Shown: one piece after another, positions 46,491-59,689 of the stretch | Layout: every line of letters starts with the position of its first letter | How positions within the stretch are numbered: position 1 is the stretch's first letter | NCBI GenBank assembly: GCA_002633005.1 | Contig: NMRA01000022.1 | Span: forward strand, 1,431,366-1,495,365 | Source: Phoronis australis | Taxonomy: Eukaryota; Phoronida; Phoronidae | Length of the DNA: 64,000 nucleotides | Reading direction: 5' to 3' | Translations under genes and position numbers: made by a program | The notes under the pieces: model-generated | Seen by the model: only the letters and a program-made list of their open reading frames with translations | What the model was told of the DNA's origin: nothing | Databases searched by the model: none

Positions 46491-48570
46491 TTGGCTAGTA
46501 TAAATGATTCAAAACTAATCAAAAATTGTGAAATGGTAAAAACGAGGAAAGTTTGCATATAAAAGGACAAAGATTCTTGTTACGGTTTGATTAAAGCCTT
46601 TGAACTTCAACAAGTATAGATTTTTATGAAGCACATTGTTGAGTCGATGATTAAGTTACTTCAAATGCATACAAAAGTGTCTCAAAGTGTTCAACGATAA
46701 GATAAGAAACAGCAGAAGGCCTTGATCTACTCGCAAAACTAGTTGGAGTTAAAAATATCGCTCGAGAAATAATGTTTAATGTCCGGTGAATTATGTCTTT
46801 ACTCGGAACTCTACTCTCGTAACTCGAAGGAAATAACCCCTGGGCCCAAGAGACTATCGACTATGTGTTTGTAAATTAAGGTGCAACGTTTTGAGTTGCC
46901 TGTCGTCGTTTGGTTGAAATGAAAACGGTATTTCGATCACTGGTTTGAGAGCCCATGAAATTGCAGCACTTGCTTTGATATTGGAAATGCGTTTAAGGTA
47001 ATCTATAACTCGGTTTAAACCCGTCTTCACACACAAAAAAATCAACTTCTAGATTTAAACCGTTTATAGTATCAATTTGCTCGTCAGTCACATTAATGTG
47101 GGGTCTAATCCACGGGTTCGAGAGAACTGAGTTTGTCTTCGCTTGAAATAAGGGTCCAAAACCATAAATCACGGCGTGGGATTTTACGCTCCGAGCCCCA
47201 AGAACCTTTCCTGACGTTCCAGGTATCGCCACGGACCATCACGAAGGTTACACGGTTTATACGCCGGATTGTGTGAAATGTAATCCGGTTTGATTCGGCA
47301 CGTGAATGGAACTTGGGCTAAAGGAACTAGTTGAGACCGACTTCATTGTGCTAGATGGACTAAATCACAACGTTTGCTTCTTGGATACAGCGCGAGTTTG
47401 TAGCAGCTTAGATAAAATAATTTGACCGATAAAATCGCCATCCCTACTTTTCACTTTTATTTAACCGCGGGATTACAACCGCACATGCACACTTGCGTAT
47501 TTAAGCCCGTTAGTTTGTATATTAGTTCTAAGCACTTATTTTTTTCAATTAAAATTGTTGACATTTTCCTTGGTTTTACAGCGGATATCAATTAAATGGT
47601 TTTAAGGCAATCAAATTTTCTCTGCTCCTCCATAACCTTATTCATTATCAAAATTTGGTTCAGTTAATGATGTTTAAGTCTTACCATTTCCAAGTATGAA
47701 AATAGTAATACTACTTTTGAAACGGTTAGTCAGTCACTGAATTGCAAATACCTGTCTTCCCTACCCGTTAAGTTTACATTCGCAGGAAGACTTATCTGTG
47801 TTATAGTCAAGGAAATGTGGTGCCAAACCAAGTCGCGAAAAAGTGTTTCGCAATGACAAGCCTGTATACGCTTCATACATGTACGAGGACACTGAGTGTG
47901 CCTTTATACTCAGCAAAGTATGCACCTGTACAAAGGACGTCCATCTGCACACATCGTCAAAGTTTTGTTTCACCCATACCTTCACTGACGCCTCATGTCA
48001 CGTACATGTAGGCCTACATTTCCACTGCCATGAAGTTTTTTAGGGGACGAGAGTACGTGCCATCACACTGTGACAGTATGTGTATGTGTGTTTGTGTTTG
48101 TGTGTGTGCGTGCTTGCGTGCGTGCGTGCGTGCGTTCGTGTGTGTGTGTGTGTGTGTGTCGCACAAGACGGATGCGACAATATATGCTCTGAACACCGAA
48201 ACCTTTTGTCGCCCGGGTGACGATACGTGCCGATGTTAACGGCGTTTATTGTCACACTTGGCATCTATTGTTGAGTTCCCAAGCCTTTCTATGGTTAGAA
48301 GGCCTTGGAGGGAAATCCTACATAGTTTTTCGTAACAAAAACATTAATAAATTGGAGAAGAAAGTATTGGGGATACAATTGCATTTAGCGAATTCAGGTT
48401 AATACACGCATTCCGATATTATGTTTGTAGATATATATCCTTTATAATGCTAACAATATAGGATTTTGTGCGTTAAATTATAACCTTTGTGAATAAGCGT
48501 GACGCTCACTAATACACGAAATGTTTTCGGAAAGATGCAGCCTCCCATAGATTATCAATTAGATAGAAAA
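46491..48570. other. Upstream intron/flank of FReD copy C
   Basis: 46530-46740 matches 711-930 upstream of copy 0, and about 48185-48300 resembles about 1230-1340 there. A short block at about 48290-48340 is also shared with copy A (14680-14730, 'AGGAGGCCATGG' region). No counterpart of exon 4 was found. Cys-rich open frames at 47843-48043 are unrecognised. Confidence 0.5.
48078..48159 (+). repeat. (TG)n/(TGCG)n microsatellite
   Basis: Alternating TGTG and CGTGCGTG runs about 450 bp upstream of the copy C FReD exon. This is a potential Z-DNA-forming purine-pyrimidine alternation. Confidence 0.9.
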
Positions 48571-48608
48571 ATTGAAGACCGTGTGCTATTTCTGTTCACA
48601 TTTTCTAG

Positions 48609-49213
48609 GCACTCACTATACTGGCGTTCTGCGCATAAGACCGCTTAACAGCCGCAAAGCTTTCGTCGTAATCTGCGAAGAAGGGTGGACGGTTATCCAG
48701 CGAAGATTCAACGGAAGCGTCGATTTCAACAGAAGCTGGGTTGACTATAAAAATGGTTTTGGTGAACTTGAAGGAGAGCTGTGGCTCGGCAATGACAACA
48801 TTTACTTCATCACCCAGCAGGCTCAGTACAAAATACAATACGTGATGACCACATGGAATGGCACGAGTGTAACACGTGAACATAATTCATTCTCAACAGC
48901 AGATGAGAAAGAGAACTACAGATTATCTATATCTGCAAAAAATGATCCTGATCCCAATTTTTCGTTGAGTCAACTAAACGGAGCTAGTTTTTCGACAATA
49001 GACCACGATAATGACAACATTGCAATTAAAAATTGTGCAAAACTTAGATCTGGCGGATGGTGGTTTAAAGACTGTGCATGGACAGCCTTAAATAGTCTTT
49101 ATCCCACGGGTGGGATTTGCAAGGCTGATAAGGATAACCATTGCATGAAATATTACGTTTCACAAGAACATGTACTGTTAAAAAGTTCTGTTGTCAAAAT
49201 ACGGAAGGTTTAG
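48609..49213 (+). CDS. Fibrinogen-related domain terminal exon, copy C
   Basis: Acceptor CACATTTTCTAG, phase 1 entry, intact frame to TAG at 49211-49213; about 200 residues with all FReD landmarks (VICEEGWTVIQRR, YKNGFGELEGELWLGNDNI, DHDNDN, NCA...GGWWF...CA, HCMKYY). Residues 1-70 differ from copy A at about one or two sites. From SVTREH onward it diverges strongly (PDPNFSLSQLNGASF), mainly in the region that forms the ligand pocket of related lectins. The domain exon shows no decay although its upstream exon 3 carries a stop. It may be expressed with alternative 5' exons or be very recently silenced. An AATAAA lies at 49358-49363. Confidence 0.82.
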
Positions 49214-49615
49214 TGTTCAAGTTAAGAGATATTTCTTGGCAGGGTCGTGAAAATCACGTGTGGTATTCTCGTTAATAACAAAGTACAACTCAACGACGGC
49301 ATTGCGATTTGAACAGCATTCGTTGTATTGCTTGAGACAGACACCCTACAGCACTAGAATAAAACAACGAAACAAAAGTTTGGCTTTTATAACCGATGTC
49401 AGCAAAATAATAATGGAGGACAAGTTATAGAAGATGGTAGATGCGTTCCATAACGTAAGGTGATTCGCGAGGGAGGCAATTGGCTGGCACTCGCGTAATT
49501 TAACTTTCGTGTGACCTCGAATAACTCGCAGCAAGGAGCGCCTGTCTGATAGAAGTAAGAAGACTATGTCTTGGGAAATGTTCACAATGTTGTCACACAT
49601 GACAACACTGTATAA

Positions 49616-49762
49616 TGCATGGGCGGCGCACCATAGGATACCGGGGAGCTATAGCCCCCACTTTTTTCAGTGCTCCGGCGCCCATGGTCTATGGGAGGTG
49701 CACCACAGGGGAGCTGGATGGCTATAGACCCTCCTTTTTTCAGTGCTGCGAAGCCCATGTAA
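49616..49762. repeat. Two-copy minisatellite inserted in the 3' flank of copy C
   Basis: Two units of about 65-70 bp, each with GGAGCT...TATAG(C/A)CC..C..TTTTTTCAGTGCT(C/G)CG and bounded by GCCCATG. Copy A (about 15986) reads straight from GTATAA into CGTTGGGT without it, so this is an insertion specific to copy C. Confidence 0.75.
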
Positions 49763-49919
49763 CGTTGGGTGCACTGGACTGACTTTGCCGGATCCGCAGC
49801 GTCAACTGGAATAGACATGTTATTGGTTCTCGATGACACCTGACGGCTTTTCCGCCAAACAGATGTCTTAGCTGATTGACCTGGCAGAAGCTTATCAATT
49901 ACAGTCATTGTATAGTATA

Positions 49920-52732
49920 GCTCGCAAAAAACAGGGTAAATTTAATCCAAGCATTGTTTGAAGTGAGTAAAGGATGCCCGGTCGAGAATCCTTCGTATAC
50001 CTGAACTGTAAGTGATATTATCACAATGGAATTTTCAGTCGCTGTTTCTGTTTTATTTTAATCATTCTCAATTAGTAAAAGACACGTCGATGATCACTAT
50101 CTGACAAATAGTCCTTGTTCATTTTAATTGAATCTAAAACCCTGGGGTTAATATCAAGCGCTAGGATTGAATCCTAAGACATTTAGAGATATTGGATATG
50201 GTTTGCCGTCAAACCATCGATCCGGAACACGTCTGGTATTTTTGTGGACCCGAAGATTCTCACCGAGGTGTTTCATGTCTGCGCATGGCCGGGACTCAGC
50301 TGTACCCCGACATTGTTTTGCTCGCAATGAAAGCGTGGGTTAGCGACAGATGCAAACCAAGGGGGCATTGTTTCCGTAGAGGGCGTGACTTGCGATGACA
50401 ACCGTTCATGTCAACAGGTGCCAAGCACAGTACTGGATTTATCCCAGAGTTCTAAGTTATCAATTTTCAAGAAGTCATCGATGTTTATAGAAACATTCGT
50501 CACTGTGCCCGAGTACTGTTATTAGAGTGTTAGAGATTTATCATATTGTGGCATTGACTAATTACGCTTGCCAAAAAACAGTCCGAGAGACCAGTTGCTT
50601 AGTCTCATAAAAATCTTAAGTTTTTGGGTATGTTTGTGTGGCCGTTGAGTGACTCTAAAGCTGTTTCTTGAATCATTTATTGCTTTTTGAGTTTCACGTG
50701 AAATCTGTCTCTGGAAGGCTTAACCCGTTTCACCAACTCAGGCTAAGTCTAATTGTTAGAAAATCTACTACAGCTTGAAGACAAAAACACATAAGGCGGT
50801 CGCATGCTCGAGGGCGGATTTAAAACCTAATAACAATAGGAGAAAATATCAATTGTTTTCTCTAGACCCCTCGAGAACAGACCCTGTTGCACGAACCGTG
50901 ACTTAAAACTTTAGACAGAAATTTGATCTTACGTTCCAAGGTAATTTAAAGCATATGAGCAAAAATTCAGTCAGTGTAAATATACACATAACTGTTATTT
51001 ACCGAGATAATGGGGTATTAGACAATTTTTATATTACTAGAGGGCGCGCGTGTACTAGTGGTGATAGATATAGTAGCCTCGATTTCGCGAGCCCTTTAAT
51101 AGGCCTAACTGGTGAACTGGCTTTCAGTCGTGCCAAGTGAATCTGAGGTTGCGTAACAAGGGAGCTTCTACGAGAGTAAGTAAACATGGCCTTATAGAAA
51201 GGTAAGGTTTGTGATTATTTCAACGATTATAGCATGTTTACAATATTGATGCCTGTTAACTGAGGTACTGGCTGATGTCTACTTCACGGCAGTCGCCAAT
51301 CGAGTTAATCATTGTTTATTTTTGTGATGTGTATTACGATACTTGACTTAGAACTCGGGATCTTTTCGTACATCAAAGCAATATTATAAATGTTTGGAAT
51401 GATTTCTAACAGGTTTACCAGTGACAGTTACATCGATAAATGCTGAATGTTTATGCTGTCAACTCGATATTGGTTAGTGATATAAGATTACAATCCAAGC
51501 GCGAAGGGCTGGTGACAAATATCTATTAGACTATTTGTTTACCCCCTATCATATGTCGTCCGGAAATATATTACACGTTGACATGGAAATATACCATGTC
51601 TGTGTCCACCTGATCTTTGTTTTTAGGTTTGAGGGCTAGTACCGTGGACAGGAGATATGCATCGCCTCTGCGATCGTCCTTGAACCGAAAAAAATCATTG
51701 GTTTTAAGCAGCTAACTAGCAAGACCTTCCTATCCAGTGCAGATCTGTTGTCAAAGCCTACTTTCTATATCGGAGACAAGGAACAAAGTCTTTGAAAAAG
51801 GACAGCTATTGTTAAAGAAAGGTATGAAAGTTGCTTTTTTTATTTTCTTATTCAGATCTTTAGCGGGAGGTTAGCATAGGAGGTTGGGGTTGTAAAATTT
51901 AAGCAACTGAATCTGTGGAAATAACAGGTAATATTGTCTGGGGGTAAGAGCATGGGGAGGAAATTCTTAACCTTCATGGAGTTCTTTCAAGTTTCATGAA
52001 ACTGTTTTGGTATCAATTGTAAGCTCATAAAATGATTTTTTTTCATTTTCTGAATTCTCAATGACTGAGTTAAGGCTAACTCATGCCTTGAAATATTGCA
52101 AGTCGTTTATAAATTCATATGACTGCCATTTTGTGAAAGTTGCATTTTTGCTGTGAACATACGAGTGGGGTCGTACTTGTTGAACATGTCATTCTTGCTG
52201 CTAATACGCTAGCAGTGGCGACTTAGGATTTTTAATTACTCTTAAACAACAGAATGATTACCCACATCTTCTATGAGAAGAAAAATAAAAAATTCTGAGA
52301 AAAGGTTCCCTCAGCTCTAGACCAGAAGTGTGCTTGACAGACCCATGAATCTGTAATCTGGTTTAAAATTGCTGAGAGTATCAAAAATCAAAAGCCTTGA
52401 AAATGGGTGACAAAGGTTTGAAGTTGCCTCAAATAACTTGCATATTTTTCAGAAAAGTGATGCGTTTAAAGAATTGTTATGGCTAGGAATGAAAACTGAA
52501 GACGCAATTTTATGCAATACTTAGTACATACACCCTTGGTTTTTGGAAATAGTAATTATTTAATTCTGTGTGACGTTATGAAGCGGTCATCATATGATAT
52601 TTTTGAAAAACGGGCAACATTTTTGACCCAAGATGATATACTTAATTATTCATTTTCCAGGCTCAGTGACATTTTAAGACCACTTCAAGCCGCAACACAG
52701 ACAACCTTTGTTACTGCTTTCTCTTCCCGCAG
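49920..52732. other. Unassigned region
   Basis: Patches match the 3' flank of copy 0 (about 50570-50680 against 2700-2810). No gene recognised. The open frame 50192-50398 has no known domain. Confidence 0.35.
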
Positions 52733-52914
52733 CATGTCCACACATCAACATTGTTGCATGTCACAATTTGTACAAGCCAGTGGCCCTGGAGAAATGTGAA
52801 TCGCAGTACCAAGTTAACATAAGAAAATGTGCCAGTGGGTTGTTTGTGTGTGAACAGGAACTAAATCTGACTGCTACACCAGACAGCCTCGTTAGTGAGG
52901 ATGTCATTTTATAG
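52733..52914 (+). CDS. Possible terminal exon, unknown protein
   Basis: A good acceptor (TTCTCTTCCCGCAG) leads into an open frame with CPHINIVACHNLYKPVALE and four further cysteines, ending at TAG 52912-52914. I do not recognise the protein and found no upstream exon, so this rests on one splice site and composition only. Confidence 0.2.
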
Positions 52915-54556
52915 GCAATGAGTCATATGTGGACAATAACGGCTTATTTCTTTTCATGGAAGAAACATGAGGGGCTGAAGCTAAAGAAGACCTAGTAACA
53001 CTCTGGTGTAGTTCAGGGTCAGATTTTGGGCACATAGCAAGTCAAGTTATATGCTGTTGTGTTTACCTTTAATGATCTAATTGTGGATGTTGTTGAGGCT
53101 GAAGGTAAGCTACGTGCCGAAACTGGACCTCTTTACAAGCGCTTCTATAGGTCATTGAAACTAGATGCCGGTGAAATGAAAACGAAAAGCATCTGCTATA
53201 AATGCCTGTCTTTTTTCAATAATAATGGTAAAAACTTTTCAATTTGGTACGCATTATGCAGAAATGACTTTCAGTAACTGCATCGATTGTCTTATTGTCA
53301 GTAAAAAGCCGGTTAATGTTACACTTTGATGATCGAATAAAATTTTCATCAACAGGCAAGTTTGTCACTAATTATTCAAATCACGATACAGCCCCATACA
53401 GTGCAGTTGTGCTTCTTTATAAAGTTGAAGTTATTACCGATTACGCTTGCGAATTTGTCATTTTCCTGTTGACCTATAGAAATGTCCGGCGATCAAAACG
53501 AAGTATTCCCCTTGTTTGCACTTGATTTGTTTGTGTGTAAGTATTTTTAGAGCTTTCTTACGATGGCCTTTGAGTTTTAAGTTTTGAGTTAACGTGTCTA
53601 TAACAAAAGTTCCACATGCAAGCAAAGTATGTTTTCAATCGTAGCTAGCTGGATAATAATCTGCTATATGCACAAGATTCGAGAATAAACAAACTGAACA
53701 ACCACATACATACAAAGGAACAACCTTGTCAAAGTAAAATAATTGTAATTTTCCCAACGCTACAGAGTCCATAATCAGGGATATCAAGGCTTTGTTGTTC
53801 AAATTTTCCTCTGTACACTGTAGGATGTCCTTATGCTTCAACTACTGTAACTCTTCTGAATATCTTCTTGACTTTAGCCCATATTATACCGTTCTACTTG
53901 TTTAGTGATTGGCTAATAAAAACCACATGATCATATCTAGTCATATCATTTGACCCCAGAATCCAAAGTCGTAAACACCATCTGAAAATAGATTTTGACG
54001 TTAAAGTACTTGTCAACAAATTTGACTCCATGACTTAAAAGTACATATGCACAAATTTTGGGCAACATAAAATGTATCTATTCTTACTAATTACTTAATC
54101 AATATTTATTCTGACAGGGTGACTTCTGAATTGAGAGGTTCAATTCTCTCGGGTTATTGCTGAAAGACTGCTTTCCACTTTGTCGAAAGGTAAAATAGAC
54201 AGTAAGGCGGCTGGTTTCAGTCGTTTTCTCTCACCTGTAACAAAATAGTCAGAGAAATATTAGCAAATTATCAAAGAAAACACCACCCAAAACTACTTTT
54301 GTAAGGCAGAACATACTTGACGTTTCATTTTTATGTTTACATGTGGAAACTAATAATCTTTGTACTCAAGCCTTGTTCAAGATCTGAATTAAAATATGTG
54401 AAACAGGCTAAAGTGATTTAAGAATGTCTATTAATCATGACACCTAAGCTGTGTTTCTGGTCTCAACAAACATAATTCATTCTAGGTGTCAATATATATT
54501 CCAATGCAATGTTACCAATTCACTGAATGACTCATTCACGTTGATTCGGTATCTAA

Positions 54557-55426
54557 TCTAATCTAAATTATCTAAGAAAATTGGTGTACTTAAACGTCTA
54601 GGCAAATTTCTTAATGTCAGTACTCTTAAGACCCTTAACCATTCTATTATTCAGCCTCATATTGATTATTGTTTACCGGTTTGGGGGCACACTAGTGACA
54701 CACTTGTCAGCAAAGTGCAAGTAATCCAAAATAGAGCCGCCAGGGCTACCCTGGGTACTAAAATTAGGGACACTAGGGTTGACGACTTGTATTCCAAGCT
54801 GGGATTTATGAAAATAAGACAAAGAAATAAATATCTCTCTGCCTGTTGTATGTACAGATATATCAATGGCTTTGCTCCAGCATATCTCAGCAGTAAATTT
54901 AATAGCAGCCAGGCTGTATATTCTACACGTTCTTCTGTTGCTGGCTATGTTTATTCTAAAAAAAATTAAAACCGAGACTGGCAAGAGATCTTTTATCTAT
55001 GCAGCTGCTACAATATGGAATTCTTTTAGCCCAGAAATTAAACGGTCCAATTCAATTACTACCTTTAAAGTAAATATTAAAAAGTGGCTATAACTTACTT
55101 GACCTTTTATACCCTCCCTGTCTTACTCTTGTCATTTTTTCATTGTCGTAAATATTCTCACTGTCTAGAATCATCTCTTAATTTATTTCATCTGTCTTAG
55201 TTGAATTTTTACCATTATTTGTCATTTAGTTATTGTCCTAATTCTCAACCTGTTTTAATTGTATCTTTGTTACGTATATTTCATTGTTGTTTTATTACTT
55301 CATTGTTTTATACTACTGTTTTTCTTGTTGAGGGCCCTCTTGGAAAGCAGTGCTATCACTGAAGAGGCCACCCTCATTTTAAATATCACAATAATAAATA
55401 AAAATAAATAAAATAAAAAATCTAAT
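54557..55426 (+). mobile_element. 3' end of a CR1/Jockey-like LINE with (AATAA)n tail
   Basis: Carries the C-terminal region downstream of RT: SKKIGVLKRLGKFLN, SIIQPHIDYCLPVWGH, QNRAARATLGTK, CCMYRYINGFAPAYL, then after a slip in an A7 run (54959-54966) SFIYAAATIWNSF and FKVNIKKWL ending at TAA 55091-55093. A 3' UTR follows, with AATAAATAAAAATAAATAAA at 55392-55411. ATCTAAT occurs at 54551-54557 and 55420-55426, a likely target duplication. Heavily 5'-truncated. Confidence 0.8.
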
Positions 55427-58012
55427 AGTCCTGGGGATGGGGTCGCTATGAAATAAGGAAACTCGCTCATCTAGAGAATTTTGATTGACAAGGCATGTTT
55501 TTGAAAAGTAACTGTGGTAAAAAGTCATCCTTGACTTCTGAGAGGCTCGTCCCATACACTTGTTATGTTGGGAGCACTCCCACTCCGGACAACATGTGAA
55601 TATGTACACTGTATTGCTAGCCTGCCATCCGTGAACTGGGTGAGTTTATGAAAAGAAACACTTAGTTCCACTGAACATACCCGTTATTCAGAAGGTAACT
55701 GGTGTGGATATCATCACTGAGCTATGCCGATAGAAACTAACTGCTAAAACTTACCAAGAAACGTGATTATGTAATCTCACAATGGAAATGCTGAAGCACA
55801 CACGAGGCGTGAGGCTTCGAAATTCACACACTTTTTGTCACTTGGTTGGCCCATTTGATCGCAATTCTCCACGCCCGTAGTAACCTTAGGTTTTTTGGGA
55901 ATTTGAGACCACCTGTCAAAGATTTGCACTCGGGAAAATAGCAATAATAAGGCTTAGCGCGACGACGTATTTTGACAACACTTCAGTCTTTTACCAGCAG
56001 TTTGCGTGCAGACAGTGACGCATGCGCAATTCAGTCCCAACTAGAACAGCAGCGACACCGCGAGGAGAGTTTGTCGAATGGCCCCATTTCAATAAATTGT
56101 TTCTAGACAGTGATACGCTCATAATTACTCGGCTAAACTTGTTTTCAACAACTGTGAAGTGGGAGCGTAAGATCAAATTTCTGTCACTTTCGTGAAGAAA
56201 AATACCTAGGGCCTCTTTTGTCTTTTTGTCCTTCGGCTAAACTTCAACCTACGGAGCTGTAATCCACAAAAACATGTCTGAAAATTGGTACATGTAGATC
56301 ACTAGAGATCAAGAGACAAAAACCCGTAGCTTGCTCGAATAGACAGAAGACAGGATCAATGGAAAGAAAAAAAAACTTTTGACCATTCGTAATCAGGTTT
56401 CTGACTTTCATCTGGAAAGAAAAAAGCCAACGGTCTCTTCGAAAAACAGGCTCTGGGCGCCAAGTGCCAAGTATTCAACTTCCACTCCATAATACCCGAA
56501 TTGTAGCCAGTTCTCTTATTTCTGTCGCCCTTGCTCAACTAACACATTTTCAACAAAAGTGAAGCGGAATCAATTCCTAATTTGAGCTGACTTGAGTTTT
56601 AAAAGCTTCAAATATTTGACACTATTTTTACGTATCTTGTAGTTAACTGTAACAAAAAGTAAATTATTCAATGTTCGGGGATTTGTTTTACAGGGACATG
56701 GAACTCGAAAGTTCGTCAAAAATATATTTTAAACAATTCCTGAAGAACGCACCATCTCGCAACGTCTAGTACAGAGGAATTTACTTTCCAATGTGAGGAA
56801 ACTTCTAGAAAAAATCACAAATTTCACGATTTTTGGTAAATTCGCTCATGCGCTCACAGTCAGTTGCTTGAAGTCGCTTGAGGTCACACGTTATATTTTC
56901 CATATAAGGGAAATGTGCTACGGCTATGTCTTGCCATTCCAAATAAGGAAACGCGCTTTGCCTTGTGGGGGAAAAGTCGACAAGCAGTTGACAGAGCGAT
57001 TTTTTAATTTGTAACTAAAAATGCTTTGATATCAACAGAAATTAAAAAATCTTCACAAGCAAGCTCTACAAACACTTAGTGAGCAGGTTGAATTCTGTTT
57101 CAGTGGCAGAGAACCACTTCCAATATTGTAATTTAGTCTGTTTATCGCGTTCCAGCCATCTTTAAAATGGAATTATTGTTGAAAATAAGAACGCTGTTTT
57201 TGTGACTATCCTTGTCTATTCGTAATACCAAAGGCAACTTTTATGCTAAATGCGTTAGTTTTTTTGAAGCGACATCAACTAGGTTCCAGATATTGATGGG
57301 ACGTTTTCAGTTCTAAGCATTTCCAATGCTTTTGGCAATTACATGTAAAAGCATCTATTTCTTCTTTAGAGCTTAAGTATCAGTCCACGGATCCACCGAC
57401 CACATTACAGCCAACAAGCGGCAAAGGGGGTCAGCCATTCAGAACCATGTTCAGTCTAATAAATCACATGAGGGATGAGAGAAAGTGGGTGAAGTATGAC
57501 ACCACAGAGTTTGGTGGTTTAGGAGACACAAGGGAAGACTTCTGGGGGGGGAAAAATGAGGTAGCTTCTTGATGTTGAATGTGTCATTTTTGACTACATT
57601 TTCTACTGCAGTTTCTGCTTCACACACAATCTTTTTCTAAAAAATTTTGATATCACATGATCAGTTCATGAGTGATGTAAGCAAAAACGGTATCGACACT
57701 GAAATATCGTTACCATGGTAACACTGGAACTGTTTCCGTGGAGGTACTTTTCATGCTTGTTAAAAACCAGCGAAGCTGCCCCCACGAGAAAACTGAAAAT
57801 TATAACATGGGCATGTAGAAGCCTCCATGCCCTTGAAATTAAAACAAAAAACATAGTCAGCCCTTCAGACAGGATTGCTAATATGTTTATGAATTTCACT
57901 ATTTTCAGATCGTACACATGTCGGGTTGAACCCGTCACTAGTTGTGCGCCGTTTCTACGCATTAAAATGCCGTGTACAACAATTAAAAGAATTGATTTGC
58001 TTAAATGTTTTT
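55427..58012. other. Flank with repeat block shared with 3.3-3.7 kb
   Basis: 56130-56460 matches 3350-3720 (landmarks GTGAAGTGGGA and CAACGGTCTCTTCGAAAAAC against CAATGGTCTCTTCAAGAAAC). Elsewhere nothing is supported except one weak exon candidate at 57370-57560. Confidence 0.5.
57370..57560 (+). CDS. Possible internal exon, unknown protein
   Basis: Acceptor ATTTCTTCTTTAG and donor GAG|GTAGCT enclose 191 nt open in one frame (PTSGKGGQPFRTMFSLI, WVKYDTTEFGGLGD). The composition looks protein-like and less AT-rich than the flanks, but no partner exon or family was recognised. Confidence 0.25.
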
Positions 58013-59107
58013 AATTAATTATAACTATAATTTGGCAGTAATCTTTCTCGTATACATATTTCACTGAAGACACGAGACCTTAATCTGTTTTAGTAGTTTA
58101 ATTTCAGTTCTTTCCAACTCTCTAAATAGAGATCTTGTCTTTACATCACAACAGTGCAATAAAAATCTAAACGACATCAGTAGGTAACATAATTTAAAAA
58201 GCGATATTTCGAAACACATATCTCATCTTCAAGCTACTATTTAAAAATAGTTCACAGTGAAACGCACATCAGAAATGACAAATGCAATATAACACGTGAA
58301 GTTGGCATGCGCAACTATGACGATAAAACATATATAAATATAAAAACATTGCTATGCAACATAATCTACAAATCACCTAAATAATACCAGTCCTTCGAGT
58401 TCCAGTTAGCTGCTCGTTCAAACTGGGGTTTTCAAACATTATTAGAAGCAACTCTAATGTTCGTAACCTGTGTACATCATTTTCAATGTATCTAATGACT
58501 TTATCCCATAGGCGTTGAATCTGTCTAGGGAAATACGGCCATGTATTAGTTTTCTGTATTCACCTCCCGCACTACTTCAAGAGCGACCTCTGACATGGAA
58601 AGTTCAAAAGGTAGGTCAATGTCGACTCGACGTTTTCAGCCGGTTCGATCATCAAACTTTCCAAATATAGTTTAAAGTAATACAGTTTCAGAAGTGTAAC
58701 TAACACTCGACATGCAACCAGGCCCTAAACGTAAAATCTGGAACAAAACTGTTAATTATAAGACACTTATACCTCAGTTTTCAGTTGCTGAATACTATGT
58801 CGTCTGCAACTCAGGCGCCGATTCCTAGGAAACTAAAATATCAAATATTGTTGTTTTTTAACTATTTCCATGAGATTTTACAAGTTCACTGCACAGTTGC
58901 CGTTGTTTTTATCTTTGCTACCTCTTTTCAAGAAAAAATCGTTACTTTTAAAAGTGTTTCTTTTACAAGAGAAAACTTGCAACCTAACGCGCAAGTACAT
59001 ACATATAGGATGTGATCCGCCATGTGAACAGTCTGGATGAAGTATTTGAAAAATCTGCCGAAAAAATGTAAGAAACTTAGGGATTCGAAACTCATGGGAT
59101 AAATACA

Positions 59108-59243
59108 AAACGTATCTCGATTGGCGTAGATGAAGTAATATCCCACTCGACCTTATTCCGCGCATCGACATTGACGTTGGGTCTCGATACGCGGAATAAC
59201 GTGTCTTGAGATATTACTTCATCTACGCCACTCTCGGTACGTT
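59108..59243. repeat. Hairpin unit 1 in the Penelope element
   Basis: Inverted arms AAAACGTA(T/C)C(T/G)..GA.TGGCGTAGATGAAGTAATATC.CA around a short GATACGCGGAATAA-type centre. The same unit, longer in the middle, is at 60850-61010. The two units mark the positions where the left and right arms differ in order. Confidence 0.8.
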
Positions 59244-59511
59244 TTGTGTATGTATTGTCAACAATCTCTTGACGAGTTATCTTGCGACTGTGAACGTTTT
59301 GAAAATGGTCTTTTATGGAGCCGTTTTGTAAAAGCATTGAAAGTCGTCGTGACAAGGAACGCACTGCGTGCCCAATGTAATTTTGTTTCTGATGAGGACG
59401 AAAACATTCGACCGCAGGACAAGTTAACTCATAAACAACATTACATCTAGCAACAATGCGGACCTTCTCACGACTAATATTGTTTCTCATCACTAAATTA
59501 GAGGTCTTCAC
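59244..59511 (-). pseudogene. Penelope GIY-YIG endonuclease, left inverted copy
   Basis: Minus-strand frame: VVYELTCPAVECFRPHQKQ, NYIGHAVRSLSRRLSM, NGSIKDHFQNVHSRKITRQE. The N-Y-I-G and following arginines match the GIY-YIG nuclease as fused to Penelope RT, which nicks the target. It is separated from its RT by inversion, so it is non-functional as placed. Confidence 0.75.
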
Positions 59512-59689
59512 ATTCTTGTAATAAATAATTACATCTACCTTGTCATTAGGACTAACAACTTTTACATTATTATATATTATGTTCTTTAGGACTTGTTCAT
59601 CTTGTACATAACTTTTGGAAATACAGTTTTTGTAGAACAGTTTCTTAACATTACCAGTAAATGTTTATACATGATAATGTATAACGACA

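Noticed and set aside
48014-48264. Histidine/threonine-rich open frames
   Set aside because: Arise from the TG/CG microsatellite.
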